A stretch of DNA of 64,000 bases. Source: Platerodrilus igneus. Its lineage: Eukaryota > Arthropoda > Insecta > Coleoptera > Lycidae. The position numbers and the translations under genes are program-made. The DNA is taken from assembly GCA_036346225.1 (NCBI GenBank), contig JARFIW010000108.1:4296501-4360500 (forward strand), read 5' to 3'. A model generated the notes under the pieces. That model searched no databases and was not told the DNA's origin. It was given only the letters and a program-made list of their open reading frames with translations. Of the stretch, positions 1 to 11,572 are shown piece after piece; position 1 is the stretch's first letter; every line of letters starts with the position of its first letter.

Positions 1-190
1 CGTTGCTGTTCCAAGCAAGGTAGGGATCTTTAACGTGCGTGGCAACACACACACGGAACCTCTATTTTACTTCTCATCCGAACGAGGGCGTATTTTTGTG
101 AAAAATGCTCGCCTAACATTTTTCAAGCGGGCCGTGTCAAGATTGAACCCGGGATCTTGGGCGTAGTATTCGCACGCATACCAACTACGC
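1..190 (-). mobile_element. tRNA-derived SINE, cut by the window start
   Basis: Reverse complement carries the SINE body seen complete at 14,054-14,348: a tRNA-like head with a B-box-like GGGTTCAATCTTG, then the internal block with ATGTTAGGCGAGC and CACGTTAAAGATCCC. The copy reads off the left edge, so its 3' hairpin lies outside the window. The head ends near position 190. The B box has drifted, so this copy is probably inactive. Confidence 0.8.
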
Positions 191-573
191 CTAAAAATCT
201 TTTGTCCCCGCGTAATAATTCCAAATGACTTCCTGCATTTGATAGTATTCATTGCCTCTTCGATGTTTATATACAGTTGTTTTTGTATGGCCCATTGGAG
301 GTTGAAAAATATGGCCCTCGTAGTTAAATTAATATATTTGAGTATAGATGTTCGATGTAGGATTTTGAATGACGACTGCCGATGAAGAAGTGATGAACGT
401 TGCACGATAGATGCTGGAGGATGGTGGATGATAGACACAAAAGAATGCTAGACAGATAGATTTCAGAACAGTATAAAATAAACTTTTAGAGTTTTTCGAA
501 AACTTCGATTTGAACTGTCTTTTCTAACTAGGAAAAATAGAGATTTGTTTTGATAGCTACTTCATAATTATAC
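191..573. other. unassigned AT-rich spacer
   Basis: No recognisable coding similarity, repeat or RNA gene was found between the SINE and LINE A. Short open frames here have no protein-like features that I recognise. Confidence 0.4.
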
Positions 574-751
574 ATAGTCATGTCTTTTTAATAGTTATCC
601 GAACCCGGTGGAGTGGAAAGCTTTTATAGCTAAAATATGGTTCTCTCCAAACGGCATACCCACTAAAACCACTCCCCCTGGCGGGTGCGTCTGCCAACGG
701 CTCCGCCGCACTGCAGCCTAAAAGGCTTATTGTGCTATCTCTGGTTAATTA

Positions 752-1852
752 TTATACCCAATCTGCAAAGCCTGCAACCCGAAGCATAGAGTTGAGGTCC
801 CTTGATGAAAGGGTATCGACTATCTTCGGGTCTAACTTTGGTCGCCCGAATAGGCTCTGCCTCGTTCTACCCAACGCCTCGCATCTGCATAGTACATGCA
901 TTGCAGTCTCCGGTTCCTTTAAGCAGAGTCTGCATTCGAGGTCTCCGTTATATTTATGCATCCTCTGGAGGTGAACTTTGACAGAAGTGTGTCCTGTGAG
1001 GAACCCCACAGTGATTCTGAGCTGTTCCCTGCTTAAACAAAGCAGTTCCTGGGTTCTGTTTTTGCTAGACTCTTTTACCAGCGCCTTGCTATGTGTTAGT
1101 CTTAGTCTGTTCTAACAGTCTCTTTGGTTTTGGTTGCACATCCATTCGCTGATATAGCTACGGATTGCGATTTTAGTGACTCTCAAAGCAGGTTTGGGAC
1201 CGATAAATGGCTCTTGCGCCCCCTGTCTTGCAAGTTCATCTGAAATTTCATTTCCCTTTAGTCCTTGATGGCCTGGTACCCACTGTAATGTAACAGAGTT
1301 TTATTGCTCTAGTCCATTAAGTGCCTCAATACATTTCCTTACCAGTCTGGATGACACTTTCTGACTTGTTAAAGCCTTGAGTGCCGCCTGGCTGTCAAAC
1401 ACAATATAGATGTCTTGTAATAAAGGCACCTTATACTTTCCCGCACACTTTGCAGTATGGCGTATATTTCCGTTTGAAAAACGGTAGCGTTTGCTCCTAA
1501 GGGAACGCTTAAACGTCTCTCCGGACCCGGTGTCGCCCTTAGAGCCATCCGTGTGCCAGACCATGCAGCTTGGAGGTAATCTACCCTTCATTTTTTCCCA
1601 CTCCACATCCTGGGTAACAGTTTTGAAGAGTGTATCCGGCGGATGCAGGGGAGTCATTTGGTCCGAACGCAGCTCAAACAGATGCCCCCAATTTCTCCCA
1701 AGCAATCTCGTATGCTTCGTACCTTCAATAATCCTAGACTGAAGAAGGTTCTTAAGTCTATATAGTCCAAGTCTTGCCTCCCCCACCACCACTAAGTGTA
1801 ATGGGGGTAGGTTAAGGAGAGATTCCATAGCAGCAGGGGTCGTGGAACACAT
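752..1852 (-). pseudogene. LINE A RNase H and C-terminal Cys/His domain
   Basis: Minus-strand frame opening at 1,852 runs from the RT thumb/linker into an RNase H domain. Visible motifs are WHTDGSKG near 1,552, FDSQAALKAL, and after a stop near 1,300 WVPGHQGLKGNE...DELARQGA. The catalytic Asp/Asp positions are therefore kept. The last open segment (1,009-752) reads GFLTGHTSVKVHLQRM and CRLCLKEPETAMHVLCRCE, the usual post-RNase H Cys/His signature of these LINEs, and stops at 752. RNase H would remove the RNA template during target-primed reverse transcription. At least one stop and a frameshift separate the pieces. Confidence 0.85.
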
Positions 1853-3384
1853 CGCCTCTGTAATACTTAGACAGTCCAGTCACTGGATCCTGCCCAACTT
1901 TATTTTGATGTCTGATTGTTCAGCCTTTGGCCACCATACCAAGGCTGCATATGTTATTGCTGGTCTGACCACCCTAGTGTACAACCAGTGTACCATGTTT
2001 GGTCTTAGCCTTCAGGATTTGCCGCAAATGCGTCTAACTATTGCTAAGGAGGTTTCCGCCTTGCGCACGGTCTTATGGATCTGCAGGTTCCATGTGAGTT
2101 TGGAGTCCAGAGTGACTCCCAAGTACACCACTTCGCCTGACTGGTTGATTTCGTTACCGTCAATGAAGAGAGGTGTAATACCCGCAATCTTCCTTCTCCG
2201 GGTGGAAGGTACTAAAGTGGACTTTTGGGGGTTTACTCAAAGACCTTCACCCCATTACCCACCTCTCTATTATTTTTAGGGCTTCTTGCATTCGGTCCCT
2301 GATAATATTATTGTATTTACCCTCCACTAAGACTGCTAAGTCATCAACATATCCCAACGGGGTAAACCCTTCTCTGCTCAGCTCTCACAACAATCCGTCC
2401 ATGACTAGGTTCCACAACAGAGGAGACAAAACTCCCCCCTGCGGGCAACCCTAGCCACCTGGACTGCCATGATATCACCAAACAGTTCTGTGACTGCCAC
2501 CCTTCCATTTAGCATGCAGTCTATCCACCTGCAGCAAGTTTCCTCCATCCCAACTGATCTGGTGACCGTCGAGATGGAGCTGAAGGATGTATTATCAAAG
2601 GCTCCCTCGATGTCCAAAAAGGCACATAGAAGGATTTTTTAGTTAGCTAGCTTTTCAGTCCTGGAAACCAGATAATGAATAGCTGACTCTGTTGAAAGTC
2701 GTGCTCTAAAAGCAAACCGGTTCGGGTGTAATGGGTTAGTTTTGATACGTTTTGTAGCATGGCTGGAATAATCCCGTCAATTCCGGGAGATTTATATAGT
2801 TTGAAAGTATTTATCGCCCATCTAATTTTTTGGAAGGTAATCACCTTCTTCGCTACTGCCCAGTCTTCCTGAGATGCGTTCCTTTCGGGGGCCTCAGGCC
2901 CCTGGACTTGCCACTCAAAAGGTGATTGTTCCAGTTCCGTCGAACTAAGTAAATGAGTTTGGAGCATTCCTGGTAAAACTTCTGTCTTCCATGGACAGTG
3001 AGCCACTAGATCTCTGGTGTCCTTTGAGAGAATTCTTTGAAGCCTGACGTATTCAGAATATCCTTCGATATCTGCACAGTACCTCCTCCATGATTCTCTC
3101 TTGGCCTTCCTCAGAGCTTTGTTATACTCAGTAAGAGTCCGCTTGTACACCTCCCAATTACCTGATTTTTTTGCTTTATTAAATAAAGTTCTTACCTGTC
3201 CCCTCACTTGTCTGAGTTTAGAGTTCCACCATGGACCCTTCCTGGTAGTTCTCCTCTCCAACTGAGGGCAGTTTTCGTTATATGCTGTAGTAACTGCGTT
3301 GGTATTATTCCTCGCGGCGATTTCAATATCCAGACAGCTTTGCACTGTTAAAACTTCGCTTGCAAGATACCAATCCAGGTCCAA
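1853..3384 (-). pseudogene. LINE A reverse transcriptase
   Basis: The frame from 3,384 covers the region before the palm and the fingers (WAINTFKLYKSPGIDGIIPAML), typical of LINE RTs. The 2,617-2,405 frame holds the FDN-type A-motif region (DIEGAFDN). The catalytic YVDD is encoded near 2,338-2,351 in a third frame, followed by a thumb region with VVYLGVTLDSKLTW. Several frameshifts, including one at the C-rich run near 2,430-2,440, break the ORF. It would copy element RNA at the nicked target. Confidence 0.85.
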
Positions 3385-4060
3385 CTTATAGTTACCCTAG
3401 TCAGTTTTTCTTGGGTGGCGGTAAAATTCCTTCACCTGGTTGAGCCCGGTAAAGGAAAATCTGATGTATCTGTGGTCTGAGCAGCTCTCCTCATCAGACA
3501 CATGCCAGTTCTTTACTACATTGCTTATGTATGGCGAACTTATAGTTATATCAATGACTTCCATCCTACGTCTATTTACGAAGGTTTAAGTACTATCTTT
3601 ATTCAAAATATTTAAATGGTTTGCCATTATGAATTGCATTATTGCTACACCTCTAGGATTGGTTCCTGTACTGCCCCATACTGTGTGGTGAGCATTTGCG
3701 TCGCTACCAATGACAAGGTGGGATCTATCCACTCTACACCTAGCCACCAGAGCCTCTAGTTCCCTTAAGGGCGGAAGATTAGGGGAGTCGAACGGAAGAC
3801 CGATCCGAGTATAATCTCCTTCGGCCCACCTCCGCCTAGTCCCACCTTAACCGCGACAAGGTATTGTTGACAGACTTCTGTAAGCTGTAACCACTTAGGG
3901 TTGTTGTTGATTAGTATACAGGTCCTGGATCTATCAGTGGATCTACTATATACAAGTGTCCCACCGATTGAAACCAGTCATAGCACTTTTCCCTTGTAAA
4001 CCCAAGGTTCCTGGATAAGGGCTATGTTGCAGCCCCTCATCAGCTTACATAGGGCTGCTG
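3385..4060 (-). pseudogene. LINE A apurinic-type endonuclease
   Basis: The reverse complement of about 4,060-3,900 reads VQVNLQHSRAAS, then ALIQEPWVYKGKV, the N-terminal signature of non-LTR APE endonucleases. Further down, a segment around 3,680-3,720 corresponds to the GDFNAHH/WG region (DAN-type residues, TVWG). This domain nicks the genomic target. Stops and frameshifts are frequent, so only the motif pattern and position between ORF1 and RT support the call. Confidence 0.75.
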
Positions 4061-4071
4061 ATGCTGCCCTA

Positions 4072-5105
4072 CTATGCTGCAGGTTCACTTGGACCACCCT
4101 TATCATCAGGTGAATTGCCCTTGATAGGCTTGAACAAGACGGTTCTTAGCCCGTAATAGGCTTTGAACTTGGCTTGTTCAAGTACCTCATAAGATCCCGG
4201 ATCGACTGAAAAGGCCATGATAGTTCCTTCCTTATTAATTTTGCGGGAAAGCATACGCCAGCCACTCGTTTGCAGACTGGAATTCTGCATCTACAGTTGG
4301 GTCCTGGCAACTTTCTCCTCGACATCTATGTCGGGGATCCATACTAGGATCTTGGGTCTCTTCGGAAGATCCGCTGCGTCCACTACTTTTAGACACGCAC
4401 CCTCCCAAAGGTCTCCCTTGGTCTCTACATTATGTTTAACCCACCCCTTAGTCTCTAGGTTAGCACAGGTCAGCCAAAGGACACCGTCGGCAAACCTAGC
4501 GTCCTCGAACTGAGGTGGGTTTGAGCTTTCTGAGGGGGTGTTGAATACAGCATCCAGAAGCATGTTCTGGATGCTCATCGACTGCCCCTCAGTCAAGACT
4601 GAGTCCGGGTGACGTTTGCCGATTACCGCCACTCGCAATTCCCTAGCAGCAGCACTATATAACCCAATCTGCTCATGGTTGTTGGGGCGTTTAGTTTGCT
4701 GCTGGAGTTTAGATGTTGTTGTTGTTTAAGTCTCTGCACGAGGTCTTTTATTGCCCTTGCTCTCCTTCTGCACCAACACTTTCTTTTTGTGGACGGTTTT
4801 GACTCCGCCTAACTCCCAGCTTCGACTTTCTTAGCTTGCCTCAGCTTCCTACGCTGAGCACCCGAAAGCCTCTTTGCTTGCAGTCCAGTGCCTGCAAGCT
4901 TCGTTATTGTTTTCTCCATGTCTGGTGTATCAGACACCGGTCTTGCAAGCAGACTTGCATCCTGGGTCTGCTCCACCTCCATGGAATTTTGGTTGCCTGA
5001 AGGGTCCCCCATTGCTGGTTGTACCTCTTCAGGTTCAGTTTTACTAATGGTTCCAATTGTATTCATGATTGTTCCCACGAGTAAGGGGATGTAAATGGTC
5101 ACCAT
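4072..5105 (-). pseudogene. LINE A ORF1 protein with DUF4780-type domain
   Basis: Three minus-strand open pieces (5,105-4,809, 4,638-4,291 and 4,290-4,072) form an ORF1 of about 340 codons. The N-terminal piece ends in GLQAKRLSGAQRRKLRQAKK, a basic motif common ahead of DUF4780 domains. The second piece has VAVIGKRHPD, then LWLTCANLETKGW and ILVWIPD, typical of the DUF4780 fold in LINE ORF1 proteins. A single in-frame stop separates the last two pieces, which share a frame. The role is presumed RNA binding and RNP assembly. The start ATG at 5,105 lies just after the leader. Confidence 0.8.
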
Positions 5106-5666
5106 GCCAGGTGCCCCCTGTTGGCATGGAAGGCGTGAATAAAACGGGGTGCCGCCCTGTTCCCCGAATTTTGGACCGATTGGGACTGGTCAACTATCCA
5201 GCCACGCATCCCTTGGGCTCGGTCCTACACAGGATTTAGGATTTTTAATGAGGTTGTCTCCTTTTGATCTGGGCGGTTAAGCCAAGACCCCCCACACCCT
5301 CTTGCCCGTGAGACATGACCACGACAGCAGAGAAGACGCGGTGTATCGGTGTTGCATAAGTGCCCCACCGGCTTCGTTTACCTCAGTGCAGGCCCATTTG
5401 CCACGAAACTACAGCTTGGGCTGAGGGGTTTAGTCCGCGGGATCGTTTTCACTTGGCTAAGAGTCGGATTTTATCCCGCTCCAGCACAGTCTCTTGCTCT
5501 TCACCATGTTGTGGGTCTTATACCACTCAGACCCTGGGTCATTGAAAGAGATAAGCTTATCACGATTTTTCCTAGAGTAGATAGCCAATCCCTTGGCCAT
5601 ATATCCTGGGATTTTTTTTATCCGCCACGTGGAGACGCGCTCAACGGGAAACCAACCGCATGGGAT
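5106..5666 (-). other. LINE A 5' leader
   Basis: No ORF is supported. The segment is conserved in the copy at 43,750-44,692, where it is interrupted by a SINE. Its outer end (CCACGTGG...AACCAACCGCATGG on the plus strand) is also recognisable at the outer end of LINE B near 33,520-33,557, so it is probably an internal promoter-bearing 5' UTR shared by related families. Confidence 0.6.
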
Positions 5667-6433
5667 ATAGCCATGTTACAGTCTGAAAAAATTATTTTTA
5701 CAAGGCAAATATCATCAACGATTGTACAAACAACAATTTCTTCAAGGTATATGAGTTTGGGGATTTTACGTAGATACTGAGCATTTTTCTGCATTTTTGG
5801 CAAAAAGTACAACCCATAACTTAAATATTCAATGTTCATTTGCCTACACAACTCATATATAAACCCAACGCATCATACGCAAAGAGGTCATAAACTCCGC
5901 GTACATTGTCTGTTATTTAAATTTTCCTCAATTACTTCAAGGCTTTATACCAAAATAACTTGACATATTGCCAACTTCCACCTTTCTATTAATTACCGCC
6001 CTATTATTTTCCTCTTAAAATAAAATACTTCTACACAACGTTCTTTTTATTTCTAAAATTTAATTTTCGGAGTTCTAAGAATATCCCGAAATCCTTTAAT
6101 TAAAAGGACTTCCCGTTCTTTTGCGCGCCTACGTTTTATAAGAAGAGCTTGTGTCTGCGAAAAATTGCTTGAACATTGCCAAACTAATAAATTTCTCTTC
6201 ATCGGATAAAAATAGTTCATTTTGCATAAATGTAATGATCTTGTAGAAATAAGAAAAGGTTATCCTTTTGACGATACCTTTATCAAAAAGCTGATGCAAT
6301 CTCTAAGTTACGTACGAAATCCGTGTAAAACAATCAAATCTTTTAGGTCATTATGTGTTATTTTCCAGTTTCCTTCATCATGTGAGAAAAATGATTACTG
6401 TCACTAAGTAAGGCAGTAGCGAAAATATTAATA

Positions 6434-7691
6434 AAAGGTTGGGGAAAAAGAAATCCATTATTTTTGCGTGAATTTCAAGACTTTATTTAACATGTTTCAG
6501 ATTGTCCGATTTGCGTTTTGTTCTATAATTTGTTGCCATTCTAAAGGTAGTTTCATAACGCGTCCCTCATAGAAGTCTTGGTCCTTATTGGTGAAAAACT
6601 CTAGCAATCGATTTTCACAATCTTCTCTTGATGCCAATTTCTTATCACTCAGGAAGTTTTGCAATGCGAGAAAAAGGTGACAATCGCTTGGTGCCAGGTC
6701 CGGACTATATGATAGATGCATTAAAACTTTCTAACCAAGCTCTCGGAGTTTCTGGCGAGTCACTACATACATGTGTGGCCTGGTGTTGTCCTGATTGAAC
6801 ACAACACCTCTTCTGTTGGCCAATTCTGGCCGTTTATGGTCAATCGCTAGCTTCAAACGTTCCAGTTGTTGACAGTACAGATCCGAATTTAGTGTTTGGC
6901 CATATGGAAGCAACTTATAATAAATGATTCCTTTTCCGTCTCACTAAATGCACAGCAGAACCTTTCTGGCCGTTAGTCCTAGTTTGGCCACCATTTGAGC
7001 TACTTTACCATGCTTTGACCACGAGCGTCTTCGCACAATATTGTCGTATGTGACCCATTTCTCATCCCTAGTCACCATCCGTTTAAGAAATGGGTCGATT
7101 TCATTCCGTTTGGCAAGGCTTCCCAGATGGAAATTCATTCCATCATGTTTTTTGGTGGTAATTGGTGTGGCACCCAAACATCGAGCTTCTTTTTGAATCC
7201 AGCTTTGGTTGGTTGGTTTAAAACTGTTTTATGGTCGATCTTTAGCTCCTGGGCGATGCTACGACTACTAACATGCCGGTCAACTTCGATTATTTCTGTG
7301 ATTTTATCGACATTCGTGACGGCGGGCTTGCCTGTGCGAGGTGCATCAAAAATACCTGAACGGAATCGACGAAACCAAAATTGCATGTAATTAGCTGTTA
7401 TAGTATCGGGACCATAAACACCATTTACAATTTCAGCCGCCTGGCTTGCATTTTCGCCTTTATCAAAGAAAAACTATAAAATGTACCGAATTTTCTCTTT
7501 GTTGACTTCCATTTTTAACACTCTGTAACTCACAACTGAATAAACAAAAAAAACAGCAAAATAATTTTTTTAGTGTGAAATGTCACCTTGACAACGAGCA
7601 TAAATCTGAAATTGTTCGATCGATACTTTACGAGATATCGATCACTACAGCCATCTACCAAAAAATAATGGATTTTTTTCCCCCAACTTTA
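6434..7691 (-). mobile_element. mariner-family DNA transposon (non-functional)
   Basis: A 1.26-kb element flanked by TA (6,432-6,433 and 7,692-7,693). Terminal inverted repeats of about 28-30 bp: left AAAGGTTGGGGAAAAAGAAA, right end in reverse complement TAAAGTTGGGGGAAAAAAA, both running into ATCCATTATTTTT. The related R-A copy at 21,741-21,750 shows the pre-insertion sequence with one TA, which fixes the boundaries. Length and TIRs are typical of mariners. Confidence 0.92.
6497..7512 (-). pseudogene. mariner transposase (DD34D), broken
   Basis: Coding runs from an ATG at 7,512 to 6,497, about 338 codons, near the usual 345. Landmarks in order: an N-terminal HTH segment with QFWFRRFRSGIFDAPRTG, then SSRSIAQELKIDHKTVLN, WVPHQL, RMVTRDEKWVTYDN (first catalytic Asp), VFNQDNTRPH (second Asp) and SYSPDLAPSDCHLF (third Asp). 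The three acidic residues remain, but there is a stop at about codon 13 and at least three frameshifts. The Gly of the usual TGDEKW is Arg and the HQDN His is Asn. The lineage looks cecropia/Hsmar1-like. Confidence 0.92.
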
Positions 7692-7930
7692 TAAATTATA
7701 ACATTAAACTCGCAGTTTTGAAGAATATTTTGACATATTTGAATAGTGATTAACAACATTTTTGGTGTTCTTAACCTGTACTAATTTTTTAGGGAGTTTA
7801 CAAAAAATTATTAAAAGAAAAAAAATTTGTTTCAAACCCGTCTCCAATGTTCATATGATATTGTTGGGAGATGTCAGCTAATAAACACTTACGCTGCGCT
7901 AACTATAAAGATTTCTTTCTTTTTTCCAGG

Positions 7931-8786
7931 GTTCTAATTTATTTTGAAAATGAGCAGTGTTTCCAGTTGTACCTATGCGTCAATCGGTCGCCCTCTATAA
8001 ACTCCAAAAAGGTTGAACGGAAAAATTGCTAGTTATTATCCAACGTACGAGATTTGCAACGCTAGCGCGTTATTTATTGAAGCATTAGATAGTAGAAATG
8101 AGTTTATTAATTTCAGTCAGCTAAATGAGCTTTCAGCACGAAAGCAGTCGGTAAAATTTTGAAGCTTTGATAGTGTACATTAATAAGGCGGCTATTCCAG
8201 TATGATAAAATATGATAAAGAATTATAATAGTAAAGCACCTAGTACATTCTATACAAACAGTAATAAAGATCAGGATTTTACACTCTTTGTATTAAATTT
8301 ACAAAAATTACAGATAGACACTCGGGAAATCACCGGCATACTAAAGTTATTTGTACAAATTCATACGGGTTTTAGAAACCGTGACCATGGGAACACACCC
8401 CCAATAACCATATACTCACAAAACAGTCGTAAAAAATTGTGATTGGAACGTAAACAAATGGCGCAGCTTTTGGTATACAATGTAAAAATATGATAACAAT
8501 ATGACCGTTCAAATAAACAGAACGTCATTGATCTCGAAAATGTAGCAGTTTAGACGCACTACCACGTGAGAACGATGACGACGTGGAATAAGCCTGGAAT
8601 GTAGAAACTCGCGGATAATAAATGGGGGGTTATATTCAGTTATTAGAAAACAGAGATCCTAGCAGAGCTTTGACACGGAACCATCGCGTGCAGGCCAATG
8701 TTTATTATCGGGTAATTAAAGTGACGGTTTTATTTTCAACGTTCCACACAAAAGTACTACATTCGTTAGGAAGCGTATTTTTTACC
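7931..8786. other. unassigned AT-rich spacer
   Basis: No repeat seen elsewhere in the window and no protein I recognise. A 76-codon open frame at 8,212-8,442 has no familiar motif and no supporting context, so it is not called. Confidence 0.4.
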
Positions 8787-9001
8787 TGGAAGTTTTGAAT
8801 TTTACCAAATCCCTGCTATTTCAAACAAGGTGTGGATCTTTAACGTGCGTGACAACACTCACACACGGGACCTACATTTTACCTCTCTTCTGAACCAGGT
8901 TGAGTATTTCTGTAAAATGCTCGTTTATAACATTTTGATAGCGGGACCGGAACCTTGGGCTTAGTAGTCACACATATATCAACTAAACCATGGAGTCGCC
9001 T
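8787..9001 (-). mobile_element. tRNA-derived SINE, diverged
   Basis: Reverse complement follows the SINE body: tRNA-like head near 9,001-8,930, the CACGTTAAAGATCC block, then the AATTCAAAA-type segment near 8,800. The 3' hairpin is missing or lost in divergence. It abuts a minus-strand family H copy. Confidence 0.75.
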
Positions 9002-9500
9002 TACGGTACTGAACTGTATAATTTGAGCAAGAACCGCTACACTTGCGGTCACGTCCTCAATTTTCCGCTCAAAAATACTACATTGTGTTTAAACGCGAAT
9101 AGTTACATGCTTTATATAAATCTACTTCGAAATCAATTAAACGTTAAATATAATTTATAAACTAAAACTAAAGTTAGTGTTTAAATAACGGTACCGATCG
9201 CATTGACTTCAGAGTTTGTCTTATCAACATGACTCTAGCAACAAGTAGGAGGGGATATCCGTAATACTATAGCAACCGCCTGCTCTGCTTACCGGTGCAA
9301 CCAAAAGGCGACTTACTATCCAAATCTAGCTAAATTGGTATTTACTAATGGATTCGAATTTCTAAGCATACGCCAACTTCATTAATAGCTTATCTAACTA
9401 TTTGTTCCTAATCTATAAATTTACAATATCGTCCGCCATAGTCTAAGTAATTTGTTCTAACTTCAGCCTAAATTCGTCTCTAACGTTCACCATTGTTTCC
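9002..9500 (-). mobile_element. family H retroelement copy
   Basis: Reverse complement matches the full-length element at 30,913-31,421: GAACGTTAGAGACGAATTTA, GCGTATGCTTAGAAATTCG, the GTTGATAAGAC segment, then CGCGTTTAAACACAATG leading to the hairpin region and CGTGACCGCAAGTGTAGCGG. The hairpin itself has decayed. It is non-coding. Confidence 0.7.
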
Positions 9501-9954
9501 TTTTTTCTATGGATAATACGACAATAGCAGGCAAGACGTCAAACAAAATAAATTAAGCGACAGAGCAATAAAATATATAATGCACAATGCAGGTATAAAA
9601 TATAATTTGTACATATCTAAAGCATTAAGCAGATAAGCATATAACAGTGCATAGAATAGCAAAGAAGCTTCCCTTAAATTATCAGGTGCACTTGCACCAA
9701 AAAGTGCGCGTTCAAAATTAACTGCAAAATTTACTTATTAATACATATCGGTGCCTATGCGGGTACAGCAGCGACAATATTTATAAATACCTCGAATATA
9801 AATTTCTCCAGGTTCCGAAGATCTGGTCGTCTACCTACACCTAATTATCTTTTACTGCTAAGGGGAGATGGGTATCCACTGCTAAAGTCTTGGTGGTTAT
9901 GCACTAAATGTCCTGGGGGATCACAATCACTATCACTTTTATGTTCTGATATGG
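9501..9954. other. unassigned spacer
   Basis: AT-rich sequence with no recognisable gene. The last 170 bases may belong to the LTR-element fragment that follows, but I cannot align them convincingly. Confidence 0.35.
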
Positions 9955-10165
9955 ATGCGCGGTTTCACTCTAGTTTAATTGAGTCAGTTGGGTGGTTTAA
10001 GTTAATTAAAAAATTTCATTTAGGATTGTTATTTATTAGCCCGGTTTAAAGTTTTGAATTAATAGCCGATGTTTTTTCAGCGCGTTTTAGGAAAGACGGT
10101 GACTGATTTAGTGTGAAATTCATTGTGAAATTCATATTTAGATTCGAAGCGTAGCATTTAAATAA
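9955..10165 (+). mobile_element. gypsy LTR fragment
   Basis: Begins GCGCGGTTTCACTCTAGTTT and aligns over about 200 bases, plus strand, with the reverse complement of 53,410-53,605, which lies just downstream of a Ty3/gypsy pol. Shared landmarks are TTATTTATTAGCCC, a TTTAAAGTTTT-like stretch and TGTGAAATTCAT. A solo or truncated LTR is the simplest reading. Confidence 0.55.
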
Positions 10166-10210
10166 CGAGAATTTTTAATTTTAAAACATTGATTTAGTAT
10201 TTACAATGAT

Positions 10211-11246
10211 TTATGCACCCATGCCTTCACAGTACTCTCCTCCGAGTCTAACACACTTGGTCCAACGTACTTACCACTTTTGGAAGCACCCTTGGAAGTC
10301 TCCAGAAGTTAAACTCTTCAACACCGACGTTACGGCACGTTGAATGTCCTCCAAATCCTCATAGCGATGTCTTTTCATTGATTCCTTCAACTTTGGAAAT
10401 GCCAGAAGTCCAGTGGAACCAGATCAAGGTTGTACGGGGGGGGGGGGCGTTGTTATGTTCTTACTGGTAAAAAACTTTAACTTTTAAAGATGTGTGAGCA
10501 GGCGCATTGTCTTGGTGAAGGATCTAACCATTTTTGGCTAGTTCCGGCAACACACGAGACATTCTATGGCACAATCGCTTAAGAACTTCAATATAAAATA
10601 CCATAGTAACCAATTAATCATTAGAAAGAAATTCTCGATGCACTATACCCTTACTATCGAAGAACCAGATGAGCATTGTCTTGATTTGGCTTTGAGACAT
10701 ACAGGCTTTTGTGGTACGCCCTCCTCCTTCTTCAACCCACTGTTTGCTCTGGCGACAAGTCTCAGGGTCAAATTGATATACCCAGCTTTCATCTGCCGTT
10801 ATAATCGAATTTATCCAGTCACGCCCTTCACTCTGAATTCGTTCAAGAAAGTCCTCGCAAGTCGACCGTCGCAATTCTTCTTGCTTCGCCGTCGGTACTT
10901 TCGGAACAAGCTTTGCACAGAGCTTGCGCATCAATAAATCATCGCGTAACATCTGGCGAATGGTTTCTTTATTAATACCGAGTTTATTTGACATCATTAG
11001 ATTTGTCCACACCAACACTGTTAAACGTTCGACATTTTGCCCAGCGTGCACGATTTTAGGGTCACCTGACCTTGCATCGTCTTGCGTTGATGCTTGGCCT
11101 GATGCAAAACGTGCAGCCCATTCGTACACACGTGGTTTTGATAAACAGTCATTACCAAACACACGTTGCAATTCACGAAAAATTTTGGCCGGTTTTTCGC
11201 CAAATTTCACCAGAAACTTGATGACGATTCGTTGCTCGTTTTTCAT
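10211..11246 (-). pseudogene. second mariner-type transposase, broken
   Basis: From an ATG at 11,246 to a TAA at 10,211-10,213, 345 codons, the usual mariner length. The first 210 codons are open: NEQRIVIKFLVKFGEKPAKI, a WAARFASG HTH segment, NKETIRQML, then IITADESWVYQFDPETCRQS (first catalytic Asp). After a break, a second frame has ILHQDNAPAHT (second Asp) preceded by a stop. The last part, after an 11-G run at 10,437-10,447, has PYNLDLVPLDF (third Asp). It differs from the mariner at 6,434-7,691 and is a separate lineage. I could not define TIRs. Confidence 0.88.
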
Positions 11247-11439
11247 GTCACATATTTTTGTACGTCACAACACTACACTGTTAACTTTAAAAAATTGCAG
11301 AGCACAAAATCTAACGATCACTATCAAGGTTGTCAGACTTGTGTATAAGCTCGTGAACTTTACGTCAACAAATTTTCAAGATATCAGTGTTGCCACTATA
11401 GGACCTAGAAACAAATTCTCATTATTTAATTGCCACACC
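11247..11439. other. mariner 5' flank, TIR not identified
   Basis: Probably contains the 5' end of the transposon above. No matching inverted repeat was found near 10,190, so the element limits are unknown. Confidence 0.35.
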
Positions 11440-11572
11440 ACGTATTGGGAAGTTTTGTTTTGTTTTTTTTGTATGTATTTTTGTTTTTTATTTTATTTCT
11501 GTAAATTAGGTTATATCGTACCACAAAATAAATTTTATGTCAAGTCTAAACTGCTACCTCTTGCTGCAAATT
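11440..11572 (-). other. family R LINE 3' UTR
   Basis: Reverse complement contains GAGGTAGCAGTTTAGACTTG and AATTTATTTTGTGGTACGAT, then an A-rich end with CAGAAATAAAATAAAAAAC. The same succession follows the stop codon of the plus-strand family R LINE at 53,291-53,400, so this is the shared 3' UTR and tail. Confidence 0.75.

Larger units (their letters stand above)
584..5666 (-). mobile_element. LINE A: nearly full-length DUF4780-type non-LTR retrotransposon
   Basis: A 5.1-kb element on the minus strand. It contains, 5' to 3', a leader (5,666-5,106), an ORF1 with a DUF4780-type domain, an APE-type endonuclease, a reverse transcriptase, an RNase H and a C-terminal Cys/His domain. It ends in a T-run on the plus strand near 584-590, meaning a short A tail. 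Both termini are matched by the deleted copy at 43,194-44,692, which supports full length. A weak 10-bp flanking repeat with one mismatch (574-583 and 5,667-5,676) could be the target-site duplication. The domain order fits RNase H-bearing clades such as LOA or I. Frameshifts and stops in every ORF make it a dead copy. Confidence 0.85.
5863..7930 (+). repeat. dispersed repeat R-A, interrupted by a mariner
   Basis: Segments 5,863-6,433 and 7,694-about 7,930 align in order with one uninterrupted copy at 21,192-22,030. Shared landmarks are TTGACATATTGCCAACTTCCA, ATAAATGTAAT...AAAAGGTTATCC and TGACGATACCTTTATCAAAA. The family is AT-rich, non-coding and more than 0.8 kb long. I cannot assign it to a known class. 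A 36-bp piece of it also sits at every monomer junction of the family R array (11,960-18,090). Strand is arbitrary. Confidence 0.75.

Noticed and set aside
1842..2279. 145-codon plus-strand frame
   Set aside because: Complementary to the LINE A RT/linker region, with no independent motif.
8212..8442. 76-codon plus-strand frame in a spacer
   Set aside because: No recognisable motif, no splice or promoter context, and a length expected by chance here.
10437..10447. 11-G run, considered as a quadruplex signal
   Set aside because: A single run inside a decayed transposase, more likely a slippage or sequencing homopolymer than a regulatory structure.
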